64,000 bases of DNA from Solen grandis (GCA_021229015.1 CM037787.1:39937037-40001036), one strand, 5' to 3'; positions 47,941 to 58,202 are shown, counted from the stretch's first letter. Made by a program: numbers and translations. The notes: generated by a model from the sequence alone, not told the origin.

Positions 47941-48850
47941 TTCTTCTTCTTCTTTTTTTTTTATTTAGTGCAGTCGATTCTTTTTATTCTGTGTGGGTGT
48001 TAGACTCAAACTCTAGTTTTTCTTATAAACTTGGTAGACAGTCTAGCTGTTTTCTAAAATTGTCTTTTCCGTTTCATTCACCTACATTTTATTGACCTAC
48101 ACGTTGGTAAAGTATGTAACGGGAACAAATCGATCTCTAATGATGACCTGATTATTAAGTACATATATTAAAACAAAGGATTTCAAAATAAATCACATAC
48201 ATCTTTGTTTTAGTATTGATATAACCTGGTTGCCGTCTATAAAGGGCGATTGTCATCGTCGGACTCTCCGAAGATCTCCGAGATAGACGGAGTAACACGA
48301 TGATGCACGTGAACCGTATTCACGCGCATGTTGTATCACTTGTATGACATTGTTAGCAGTTCTGACTCATCAAACTAGATCTAGATGCATCGTCGTTCTT
48401 CGCGTACTTCTTTATTGACAATCGGTAAAGGTTTTATATAAATTTCAGTTCTTGTGAAACCCGCGGGTAGACCTAATCGATATTCTCTGAGACTGTGCTA
48501 ATTAGATATAACTTTAAAAATGTTAGGGAACGTATTTCAGTTTTACTCAGCACTAGGTATTGTTAGTGGAATGGAGCATGTTTAAGGAGGAAGGATAGTT
48601 ACTGGAGCCCGCCACTACGGAATATTTTTGACCAGCACTGAGCTGTTCCTCCTTTGTCCAAGCGAAACAAGCCGTGGATAGAAGCAGCTCAACCGAGCTA
48701 TGAAATGACAAATTAAATTTATATATGACGTTATTTAGACTTCTCATACAAAGCAACAAAGTATAATGTAATAGAAATTATACAGACTAGCTGAGTCCGG
48801 CATGGTTATTTCATCACAAACATAATGATATAGATCTAGATAGGTATAAC
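47941..48850. other. Intergenic with a structured GC-richer patch
   Basis: The 48230-48480 patch is GC-richer, with a CACGTG E-box near 48306 and inverted repeats. It may be a promoter or regulatory element, but no exon is recognisable. From 48540 a family B-like word (TTTTACTCAGCACTAGGTAT) appears, probably an old SINE scrap. Confidence 0.35.
48233..48290. repeat. Small nested inverted repeat
   Basis: CCGTCTAT (48233-48240) and ATAGACGG (48283-48290) are exact reverse complements. Between them TCGGA and TCCGA can form a second stem. Function unknown. Confidence 0.6.
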
Positions 48851-49306
48851 CAGGTCCGGATTCACCGGGGGTGGGGTGCTTATGGGGCTCAAGCCCCACC
48901 CACCCCAGCTGGCCTTTTTATTAGGTGACTGAAATTACCTTGATTGGGTATATGTTTGTGGTCATTAGTGGAAATCCCCACTGTGAGCCCCTTACTGAAA
49001 TAAAAGTTCGCCAAATGACCAGTCAGGCCGACCCCTGCTATGAGAGCATCCGCTGTCTCTGTTGTCACCTTGGCAACGTCATTGTGTCTGCTTTAATCTG
49101 AATCAGTCAAACGCTTTTAGTTTTACTAAGTGTGCATTTCACAGACGTCAAATAATGCACCGACAGCGAATAGTATAAATTAAAGTCGCATATATTGTAC
49201 ATATTATCGTAAAATTAACAAACGAGGATCAAATCAAACCCAATGTTATAAACGTGCTTTGAACTGCGACAAAAGAAAAAAATCATTTATTTTATGGACG
49301 GCTTAA

Positions 49307-49346
<40 letters not shown>

Positions 49347-49996
49347 AGGTAAACATAAATATATGAATTTAAATCGAAAGGAATTATATTTAAAACAACA
49401 AATGGACAATAATAGATATGTCAATGTCAATTAAATTTAATAAAATATAACCGAATAAACCTATTTTCAATAGAGTCAAAAATATAATGTAATACTCCAT
49501 TGTTGTTTTGTGCAAAGAAAATAATAACCTTCTCAATCATTTCATTTTCATATTTAAACTTTTTCTTCAATTTATTATTATTATTATTATTATTTTACTT
49601 TTGATGAGATTTACATGATACAGCCAAAAAGTCCCACAGCTTAATCAGAACTCGGCAGCCAGTGCCATAAAATTCGTATTAATGGCACAATAAAATTAAT
49701 CATATAGAAAAAATATTTTCACAGACCTAGATATATTGGTTCAGAGGGTTGTAAGTTCGAGCCCCGGCAATGGTTTTGTATGCGTGGAATATTTACGGAG
49801 GATGTGAGACTAGTACTGGTCCTTCCAAGAACGATGGTAAGTTAACTGTCAAGAATCTTGTCAAAACAGAAAAATAAGGTACATTGAAGTTGATTTTAGG
49901 GACAAAAAGCATAAAAATAAAGAAAAAAAATACGCTGATGTAAAAATTTCGACCGGACCCACGGCTGTCACTGATGTCACGATCATGTCTTCAGTA
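48851..49996. other. Repeat-rich intergenic DNA
   Basis: CAGGTCCGGATTCACCGGGG at 48851 resembles the CAGGCCCGGATCCAG end described below and might be the far end of the element that stops at 50043, but no target duplication supports this. (CT)n lies at 49311-49346 and (ATT)n at 49569-49595. A diverged tRNA-like SINE head (AAGTTCGAGCCCCGG) lies at 49738-49840. Confidence 0.4.
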
Positions 49997-50043
49997 CCCC
50001 CCCCCCCCCCCCCCCCAATTGAAAAATTCTGGATCCGGGCCTG
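49997..50043 (-). mobile_element. Terminal fragment of a CAGG-ended DNA transposon
   Basis: C20 (49997-50016) is followed by a linker and CTGGATCCGGGCCTG, which is the terminal repeat of the element at 50577-53061 in the opposite orientation, with the same AATTTTT/AAAAATT linker beside it. Confidence 0.7.
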
Positions 50044-50078
50044 ATATTCTCATAATGTTAGATGCATTTAATTGTATA

Positions 50079-50120
50079 TGTCTTGCCGACTCAAAATAAA
50101 GCTTATCTTATCTTATTTTT
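50079..50120 (+). mobile_element. Retroposon 3' end with (TTATC)n tail
   Basis: AATAAAGCTTATCTTATCTT stands directly left of the fold-back MITE. TATCTTATCTTAT also stands directly right of that MITE (about 53075-53087), so the MITE may have landed in this tail. Confidence 0.4.
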
Positions 50121-50576
50121 ATGGTGGCATATTTCTGCCAGCCACTTAAATACCCACTTAGCTATGTCGAAACTTTTCTGAAAATTTACCACATATTCAG
50201 TTAGTATCTGGCAAGTAGAAAACTATCGTGTTATCCTCTTTGGTATCTTAACAGGACAAAACTGTCTGTTAGTGCCCAATACTGCCAACTATTTATTCAC
50301 TTATGGATATCGTGCTTTTTTTGCAAGTTAGTTAAATTATGTGGTTAACAAGCATTTTTTTCACATTAGTATCTGAAAAAAGCATGATATCCAGTTAACC
50401 TAAGTGAATATGTGGTTAGCAGTAGTGGGCACTAACAGACATTTTTTCCTGTTTAGATACCTAAGGGGATAACTTGAAAATTTTCTACTTGTCAGATTAT
50501 AACTGAATATGTGACATTTTTTTCTGAAAAGTTTCGACATAGCTAAGTGGATAAGTGACTGCATGCAGGAAATATG
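50121..50576. mobile_element. Fold-back MITE, copy 2, left portion
   Basis: Begins ATGGTGGCATATTTCTGCCA and is nearly self-complementary along its whole length: CACTTAGCTATGTCGAAAC near 50156 is answered by GTTTCGACATAGCTAAGTG near 50531. No coding capacity. The right terminus is cut at AAATATG (50576) and resumes at 53063 with ATGCCACCAT. Confidence 0.85.
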
Positions 50577-50765
50577 CAGGCCCGGATCCAGAATTTTTCC
50601 ACTGGGGGGGGGGGGGGGGGGCAAAGTCTGAAAAAGTCTAAGTCAAAGTCTAAGTGCTAATGGGGTCCGGGGGCATGCTCCCCCGTAAAAAAAAAGGCTT
50701 TAGTGTGACGGAGATGCATTCTGAAGGTTATCTGGGGATAAAAGTGAAGGGTTAATTTTAATGGG

Positions 50766-50797
<32 letters not shown>

Positions 50798-50834
50798 GCT
50801 TTTTTAAACTTGAAGACCATGGATCTAATACCTA

Positions 50835-51697
50835 GGTCCCACTGGAGAAAAATCATCGGGAAATACACAAACTTTCTCCCGATGGCATCAGATGATTGAG
50901 CCAAAAAGACGAAGCAGTCCCATGAGAAGCTTCGGGATTGGTCCGTTGAAACGTTCGCTGATGTTTCAGTTATGGTACAATGACCTTGTATTATCGGGGA
51001 TGGCTCCCGATGCTCGTGAAATTTTCCCAATGTTCGGGGAAGTTGCCCCGGAGCTTCACCGAATTTGAAACACCATCGAGGGAATATCCCCGTAGATTAG
51101 GGGATGTATCTTTGTATCGAACCATCCTAGCTGCCTCGGGGAAGATTATGAGAATTTGGTGATGGATAAAATCAAGGGATGTCTCCAACAATGTCCCATG
51201 GCCTTTTTGACCGTCTCAGTCTAAAGTTGACCCCAAAAAAAGCAACAGATCTTAGAGTTCGCTTGTCGATTTTTTCTTTGCGAATATTCCGAGATTCTAT
51301 CACAAGATCTGGAATGTGTCACAGAAAGGTCACCGAACCTTCGAGACATCACCGAAGCTTAGGGGGTTCCTCGAAGGAAAAAATATTTCGCGGAACCTCC
51401 GTGAATGCTTCACAGGAGCTTCCGGGAAGCTATGCGTATGTTTCCCCGGCCTGTTTTTCCAGATAAAACTTCCAGAACATATAGGGAAAAAATGTCAGTG
51501 CAAGCAATGAAGTTCTCCCAAGGCCTCCCGATGACTTCACATGGCTCGCAACGCTTTCGAAGCTTCTGCGGGACACAGGGGAACCTGTTCCCGACGCCTC
51601 CCGAAGCTTATCAATTTCCAAGCAATGAAGGTCTCCCGAGGCTCATCAATTTCCATCGAGAGTACATCTCCTAGGCAAAAAATGTCAAGTGGGACTG
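50835..51697. mobile_element. Candidate non-autonomous DNA transposon, GC-richer
   Basis: Ends share GGTCCCACTGGA (left) and, read inwards, AGTCCCACTTGA (right), each with CCTAGG close by. The 860-bp interior is GC-richer and unusually rich in GAAGCTTC, CCCGA and CTCCCGA words in both orientations, as if built from decayed short repeats. It leaves several open frames of 60-95 codons on the plus strand that do not resemble any protein. Confidence 0.45.
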
Positions 51698-52518
51698 AGC
51701 CTTTAGCGATATAATTTTATATAGTAAAGGGGGAGGGGGGCAGAGTGGCATAAATAAAATTAATAAGCGCTTTTTGGACCCCCTCACCCCTTCACCAGGT
51801 TCGAACTTGGTAATCTTGGCTGTATAATTGTCGATCTGGAAGCAGACTTCCCAGATAAATGTAAAATCAGTGACAAAACAAACAATATTCAGTAATAAAA
51901 GATGTTGATATTTAATATTAGATCTTTAATATCCTTTTTATTTCACACATAAATTGTGTTTTCTGTGCATCTACATACACATTGTCCCAAAATATGGATT
52001 GTCCCAAAATATGGCAGATTGAAATTTACAAATTCTTTCATTTCATGTTCATGTTTATTTATTAATTTAAAATACACCAGTGTCTCTATATTAAGAGACC
52101 ATGAATACACATACATGTAGATTATCATATTAAAACAGTGAACATGATGATGTATCGGCCTACTGTTTGTTTTTATTCCTTTCAGGAAAAATATTTAGAG
52201 GAGTTAGTTTCATAAAAATGATACTTAAAAAGTTATGTAAATATAGTAAAGCTGAAGACATTTAGAAACACAACCCATTTCTGATTACGTTTAATTTGCA
52301 TGGCTAGCGATAGGTATGCATATACTCTGCAGTTTGCTACAGCAAAAAAAAATCATTACCTTTTTAACTTTTTCAAAAACGAAATCGGCAGTTTTCATAC
52401 CCGAAAGTTCATCAGCCTGCCGACAGCTTATTAGCCCGCTTTTAATGCAAGATGTAAAACTTTATACATGTAGAGAAAAGTGAATTAAAAAATTCGCTGA
52501 GTAAATTTCGTCAAAGTA

Positions 52519-52550
<32 letters not shown>

Positions 52551-53016
52551 CATTATAATTATTATTATTAATTCCTTTGGGCTCTAGTGAAATTGTTTCG
52601 ATTTAAATTACATCTTAATGTCCAGCTAAGTTGTTGTGTTTGACTTAATTATTTTTATGCTATTTTTAAACTGCATTTGCCTAGAATAGTTTATAGTTGT
52701 AACTGATACAAACTTTTGGTAACTGCCTATTTTTCCCAATTGTTAGATCGCTCGGCAGACGACATGTAAATTTCTCTCAATCAGTGAACGTGTCCGCAGT
52801 ACCCTAAACACATGCCTATCACACAGTCATGGACGACTTCCGATTCGGATTACCTACACATTAATAGCAGGGATAAGACAATAGGAGTCTGGCTGGTCAG
52901 GTGGTTATGCGGGTGGTTCAGTACGGGGGCACACGGTAGGGATTTCCTCTAGACACTACAATGATGTAATCAAGGGATTTTATAGCGTAGCAAAATGCAT
53001 GACCAAGGCCCCCTCG

Positions 53017-53045
53017 CCCCCCCCCCCCCCCCCCCCCCCCCCCCC
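53017..53045. repeat. Poly(C), 29 bases
   Basis: Uninterrupted C29 just inside the right end of the CAGG-ended element. Confidence 0.95.
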
Positions 53046-53062
53046 GCTGGATCCGGGCCTGG

Positions 53063-53074
53063 TATGCCACCATA
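53063..53074. mobile_element. Fold-back MITE, copy 2, displaced right terminus
   Basis: TATGCCACCATA completes the right inverted terminus (reverse complement of ATGGTGGCATA) interrupted at 50576. Confidence 0.8.
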
Positions 53075-53439
53075 TATCTTATCTTATGTTTATCATCCTA
53101 CAATACTACCCTTTTCAGTTTCGCCATAAGTGCCATGTTAAAGTAAGTAGATTTATGCCTAGTGAATACACGACGGATGCTTAAGTTGGAATTTTAAGTG
53201 GATGTACAGTAGGTATATATATATGGGCCTTTTAAGGAAGTATAAATGTACCCTATGTGTTCACGTGTCAGTGGTGAATTACTACAGCGTTTTAAAATTC
53301 GTTGAGATCATGAATTACTTAAATTTGAGTGATTGTGTTAGTTTTCGGATACAAAATATCCATTCAATAAAAATAATAGTTTTGTGTGAGCCGGTTTCAA
53401 TGTGAATGACCCGTGAAATATTCAACTGCTGAAGTTGAT
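53075..53439. other. Region upstream of the FAM102-like gene
   Basis: Starts with a (TATCT)n-like remnant, then AT-rich sequence with no exon recognised. Confidence 0.4.
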
Positions 53440-53469
53440 CCGGAAATTACACATCTTCGCGCATGCGCA
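53440..53469 (+). promoter_or_regulatory. FAM102A/B-like: Candidate promoter: ETS site and NRF1 palindrome
   Basis: CCGGAAAT (ETS-type) at 53440-53447 and GCGCATGCGCA (complete NRF1 palindrome) at 53459-53469 lie 11 bases apart. This pairing is typical of TATA-less, housekeeping-type animal promoters. A perfect splice donor follows about 80 bases downstream. The transcription start itself is inferred. Confidence 0.5.
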
Positions 53470-53550
53470 ATGTCACCATAAACAAGTGCAACAGGTGCGA
53501 TTAGATAGGGAAAAACACGAATTTTTACATTTGTTAAGTAATTTAAGCAG
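53470..53550 (+). other. FAM102A/B-like: Candidate first (non-coding) exon, FAM102-like gene
   Basis: The sequence after the NRF1 site ends in AAGCAG followed by GTAAGT at 53551, an optimal donor. There is no long open frame, so a 5' UTR exon is likely. The left boundary is not determined. Confidence 0.45.
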
Positions 53551-54139
53551 GTAAGTTGAACGTTCAAGTCTGAATTTACCTGTATTTCTTGCATTGAAAC
53601 AAATTTCTGTGCAGTATTCATATTTGACATGCATGTTTGGGTGTTTCCTATTGGGCAGTCAAATCCGCCCTAATGTGGGAGGGGAATGACAGGAACTGGT
53701 TGGAAGCAGCGGGGTATTTTACTGTTTGGCCCCGTCATCTTTATATTGTTTTTTCTATATAAATATATATAAATGTTTGAAATGAAGCATGCATGTGTTT
53801 ACAATCTATGACACTTTAAATTCCAGAAAAATTGTGTCTTAATTTGTTGTTTATTGAAAGAAATCTAGGCTACTGTAGATATTACCAGTTAAATCGTGAA
53901 TGAATGAGGGATTTCCACTACTAATGTTGACAGAAGTCCATATTAAAATGTAAAATTAGTGGATGTAAAGCTTTGAATGTAATTTGACATGCAGATTTAG
54001 TGAGTCGGGAATCATTAATTTATTGTTCAGTCATGACTGATGGTGAAATGTATCCATTTGGGGCTGTCCATTTGTGGTATGACTAAAATTGATAACTGTT
54101 AGTTTAAACTTATTTATTTTACGTTGATTGGGAAACAAG

Positions 54140-54294
54140 TTCTTACAACTTAAACTAATCCCTCTCGACGGTTCCTGGGTTGGACCAGTACTTTGCGCCC
54201 AGGAAGGTCATGAAGAGTTCTTGCCTCCAACTGTGTTTAAACCCACAACCTTCAGATCCGTAATCAGATACGTTACCACTGGACCAACGGCGCC
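54140..54294 (-). mobile_element. tRNA-derived SINE, family A
   Basis: Contains the tail (CTTACAACTTAAACTAATCC on the plus strand), core (GGACCAGTACTTTGCGCCC), box B remnant (TTTAAACCCAC) and A-box end (TTACCACTGGACCAACGGCG). Nearly full length; box B has lost its central CG. Confidence 0.85.
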
Positions 54295-54350
54295 GTTGTA
54301 TTTGTGTTATTGATGATTGTTAGTAATCAGATATTAATCTATTCTTTCAG

Positions 54351-54562
54351 CTGACCATTACAACAGGAAAAAGTAGACATTCTGGTATTGAGATACAAAA
54401 AGATTTTTCTAACTACTACCAGATTTATCACAGCTGAGGAGACAAAATTACAGAGTGAAAATAAATTTCAATCAAAGTGTTACATAGAGAATATGGAATT
54501 AGAAAGAGGCTAAACCACCAGCTCCATGGCAGGACTAATGGCTGTGTTTTCTAAAGTATATG
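54351..54562 (+). other. FAM102A/B-like: Candidate second 5' UTR exon, FAM102-like gene
   Basis: The acceptor TAATCTATTCTTTCAG ends at 54350 with a good pyrimidine tract, and the donor is ATG followed by GTATGT at 54563. The 212-bp stretch has stops in all forward frames in its first part. A short frame from the ATG at 54526 does not join in frame to the FAM102 start exon, so I read it as untranslated. Confidence 0.4.
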
Positions 54563-55014
54563 GTATGTACAGTGTTTACATTTTATTATATATTCAGACA
54601 TTCATGATCACCTTCATAAAGTGGATTAAAAGGGACATGGAACTTGGAAGGTATTTTTTTATATTGCATGTGTATGTGATAACTAAACTGCTGCTTGTAA
54701 GTGTGGTGGTTATCGTGTTGGCATTAATATGAAAAATTTCTTCTATATCCCCTTTATGCCAGTGTTGTATCATGTTTGCTTTATCAAGTTCCCTTCCATT
54801 GACATGTATTCGTGGACATTAGAACTGGTTTCATCAGGGTTTTGCCATTTGGGTAAAGGCAGTGACTGTATGAATATTTAAAAGTTGTGTCAGGTTATTG
54901 AATATCAATGTTTTCTCAGTACAGAATCTGTACTACAGATTCATGTATGATGTACAAATAAGTCTAAGTTTAAAGATTAGAAGTTTTTAAAAGTGTTTTA
55001 AATCTGATGTATAC

Positions 55015-56259
55015 CAGGGCTCATCCTAGGCTCCGAGAAAAGGGAGAAGTGACTTCTCCCTCAGCTCAGAGGAGGGAGAAGTGGGGAAACATCAGGGAGA
55101 AGTGAGAGATTTTATGTGGAATATTGTATTGATAAATAGAATGAAAGAAAGAAGGAAAGAAAGAAGGAAAAAATGTTGCTTGATTTTTAAAATAAAGAAA
55201 GAAAAAATTGTTTTTTTTGAATATGCAAGAAAGAAAGAATTGAATTTATAAATAGAATGAAAGAAAGAAGAAAAAAATTGCTTGATTTTTAAATAAGAAA
55301 GAAAGGATTTTTATATGGAAAAAAAATCGAAGGAAAAACAGATAGAAAAAAAAAGTTTTTTTTCCCCATAAGTTTTAAGCATTTCAAAGTTTTCGTAATG
55401 CTTACATGATGCATGTCGATCATGGTTTGTGGTTTTTGCTGGAGCATCATGTCCACGCGCATAAGCATTATCAAATTTAACAGATCTACACAGAGAGCAG
55501 TGCCAAATATCCTTACTGTCCTGTTCATACCAATCATATGACTTTTGAGAGTTTGTTTTTTGAAATTTCATTGACGGAGATGCAGAGAGACTTTCAAGTT
55601 TACTGTCGGGCTTGGGCGCATCGCCCTTTAACCATGAAAAAAGCGACATGAGTTTGCTCAGATTACTAATGATGTAATTAACATTAAATTTTGAGACAGA
55701 CTGCCAAATACAAACAAAACACGGTTTATAATGATGCATATTCAAGTAATTGTCATTTCTTATTTGCAATTTACTCAAAAAAGTCGGGGATGACTTTCGG
55801 TTCTACTCGCTAACTTTTCGGGGGAAGATCAACCTTTTTACACGGCGAGGAAGACCAGCATACCATAAACAAATGTCCCCCTGTCGGTTTGTGTACCCGT
55901 TACTTACCTGTCAACTAGTGTCAGATCTGATATACACGGCATCACACCCCATTTCTTATCTATCGCTTATCGATTGTTTACACTTCCCTCCATGTTTTTG
56001 CACTTATGCATGAGTGAATTTGAAATCGAGGCTGACAGGTAAAACCAATGCGCTGATTGGTTGTTTTCTGAATTGGTAACACCTACGTCGCTCTGCCGAA
56101 TGCGAAATAGACCGATAATCTTTTGGTAACATCAAAGTGAGAACAAACCGCTGCCGAAAATCGGCGGCGAAGTGAATTTCGCTTTGATGTTTGTAGAGAG
56201 CGAAGTTTATAAGCCGAGAGCGACTTCTTCGCCCGAATCGCCCTCTAGGATGAGCCCTG
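55015..56259 (-). mobile_element. Non-autonomous hAT-type transposon carrying a zinc-finger frame
   Basis: Perfect 15-bp inverted ends CAGGGCTCATCCTAG at 55015 and the complement ending at 56259; CAGGG termini are typical of hAT. The flanking 8 bp are ATGTATAC on the left and GTATACAT on the right: reverse complements rather than a direct duplication, each fitting the hAT nTnnnnAn target pattern. The interior holds a minus-strand frame with a zinc finger (55311-55778) and, near the left end, two copies of a GAAA-rich segment (about 55131-55205 and 55244-55310). At 1245 bp it is too short for a whole transposase. Confidence 0.8.
55311..55778 (-). CDS. N-terminal zinc-finger fragment of a hAT-type transposase
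   Basis: 155 codons; a more likely start is Met44 (ATG at 55649), giving MSLFSWLK, a common opening of hAT-related proteins. Residues 92-127 carry W92, C94-x2-C97 and H122-x4-H127 around a Gly-rich middle, which fits the TTF/BED-like DNA-binding finger found at the start of many hAT transposases. The catalytic RNase H-like core and the hATC dimerisation domain are absent: after the finger the frame runs into low-complexity F/S/I sequence from the GAAA repeats and stops. It may be a decayed gene or a short DNA-binding product able to compete with a full transposase. Confidence 0.55.
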   Translation of the reverse strand: MSKLQIRNDNYLNMHHYKPCFVCIWQSVSKFNVNYIISNLSKLMSLFSWLKGDAPKPDSKLESLSASPSMKFQKTNSQKSYDWYEQDSKDIWHCSLCRSVKFDNAYARGHDAPAKTTNHDRHASCKHYENFEMLKTYGEKKLFFSICFSFDFFSI

Positions 56260-56462
56260 GTATACATTGACTAAAGATACTTCTGTCATCACTCATCAAA
56301 ATGAATTTGTAAGAAATTGTTAAAAAAAAAAAATAGTGATAAAATTGGCATACTTTTATACAATTCATCAAAAGAGAGTTGGCGTGTTGCTATGGCCTCT
56401 GGAATCTGACCTCAAGACTGATTGGCTTGGTGTCTAATTCTTACTACCTGCCACTTCCTATG

Positions 56463-58202
56463 CAGGGCTCATGCTGTCGGGCACCAAATGGCTCATATTT
56501 ATTAAAAGTGGCCCTTAAATTTTGAATTTTGGCGCATTGCTCTGTCGCATGATTTTTATTTTTGTCAGTTACCTAAGCAGTCAGTCTAGTTATCAGTTTC
56601 AGTCACGCAGAGCATCGCTAGACTGAGAAAAATCGATAACCAGTCTAGCATACACGTCTTTAACCTTGTGTGTCTGTGTATTTCACAGTTATGGCAGTTC
56701 ACACGTATGTGTTGATGAATTTAGATGTTTATCGGCAAGTAAAGCAAATGTACCGATGGATTATGCATACGATGATTGTCAAATTGACTGTCGAAACAAA
56801 GGCACACTTCTAAGATTGTTTGTTATGGTTTGCTCTTATGATATTCAGACTCGTTCAGCAAGCGATAATCAAAACATGTGGTCAGTATATTTAGAGGCAA
56901 AATAAAAGGTCACAAGCAAACTAAATAACTATTGTACAACAATGAAAGGGAATATAATCTTGTCCAATCCATCTGATCATCCCAATTCCCTGTTTTCTTT
57001 TCTTTGAAAAGAAAAGAGAAAAGAGAAAAAGTTTTCTTTTTTCTTTGCAATGATTGGGTGTTGAGAAAGAATGGTGTACACAGACCTGATTAAGCCCATA
57101 ATTCACCTCTCTCTGTACTCAAGAATATCTTCCACCTATAATATAAGCCTCCCCCAAAAGAACAGACCACTCATGCTGTTGGAGGATCCAAAAACTTTAC
57201 AAAATAAAGTATAAAAAAGAACCCCGCCCATGATGAACCCTGTTGGAAATTAAATTCCAGCAGGGACAAATATAAGCAGTGCCCCAGCTAGCTTGAAATA
57301 GCCGGACGTGGCACCCATCTGCCCTTTTGCCAGGTCCAACATGTGCTCTTTTGTTGGCAAATTGCCCCTGCCCTTTTATCGGCATGTGCCACATGTTAAT
57401 AAAAAACTCTGGAAGTTACTGCAGTACACTACTTAGTGTCTATTCATCAGTGTATGAGCAACAGATCATTATGGCTGCCATTGCTGATGATTGTAGAGGA
57501 AGTGAACACAAACCTACAACCCTACAAAAATGTTCAAGGCTCAAGTTAATTTCAAATTGAAAGTAAAAGTTGATTCTACGGGGCTGTTTTTGAATAAGAA
57601 AAAGATTCTGCCTACTTTGGCATAAATATTAAAAATGGTGTAATATTTCAAATCTTGAATTCTGCATTGACACAATATCATACTGTCATAATCTTTATCA
57701 TTAATATTCAATTTACTTGCCTCTAAGTTTTAATAGCTTGTAAAAAGCATGCTTAAATATAACTTTGTTTACTTCTGGTATGATTGCAAGAAACATGCAC
57801 TGATAAATCTTAAGTGTACACCCGGGTACCGCCTTTTCAATATTTTTCGGCTCTTCAAAGGATTTCCTCCTTGCTAGCCCTTGAAGCTATCAAAATTCAA
57901 ATTAGAAACACTCCATGACCTTTTCATAGTTACACAACTTTGGCATACTTTTAGCAGTTAGGGGAGTTTTTTTCTATAAAAGATCACATTAGATCTTTAT
58001 CTGCAAACGCCTCCTTCAAAGTTGGAAAAGTTTTCTCCATCGCCCTCCAGAAATTTTAAGGAGGCATGGAAAATTGGTCACACTAAGACACCTGAACACA
58101 AAATATACCGTTAGCAGCACATATGTAATGCTAATACTGTGTATAGTTTGTTGCATTCTCGTTATATCATTGGCTCATTCTGGCTTCCCAGTGTGAGCCC
58201 TG
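56463..58202. mobile_element. hAT-type element, imperfect ends
   Basis: The left end is CAGGGCTCATGCTG; the right end read inwards is CAGGGCTCACACTG (12 of 14 match). Flanks TTCCTATG and CCTCTATT share only CTAT, so the target duplication is doubtful. The 1.74-kb interior has no recognisable transposase. A short inverted pair, AGTCTAG/CTAGACT, lies at 56580-56660. Confidence 0.45.

Larger units (their letters stand above)
50577..53061. mobile_element. CAGG-ended DNA transposon (hAT-like) inserted in the MITE
   Basis: A perfect 15-bp inverted terminal repeat: CAGGCCCGGATCCAG at 50577-50591 and CTGGATCCGGGCCTG ending at 53061. Just inside each end is a homopolymer, G18 at 50604-50621 and C29 at 53017-53045. 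TATG is present at both junctions as a possible short target duplication. The interior is non-coding as far as I can see; it holds GGGGTCCGGGGGCATGCTCC near the left end, (GTT)n at 50765-50799, another candidate transposon at 50835-51697 and (ATT)n at 52519-52570. CAGG ends suggest hAT, but an 8-bp duplication is not seen. Confidence 0.7.

Noticed and set aside
48851..50043. One complete CAGG-ended element
   Set aside because: The left end is diverged and no matching target duplication flanks the pair, so only the right end is annotated with confidence.
51179..51674. Overlapping plus-strand open frames of 64-95 codons
   Set aside because: They arise in the GC-richer candidate transposon interior; no protein match, and the frames overlap each other.
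54526..54732. 68-codon hydrophobic open frame as an alternative FAM102 start
   Set aside because: It does not join in frame to the 59650 exon (a stop follows the junction) and has no family match.
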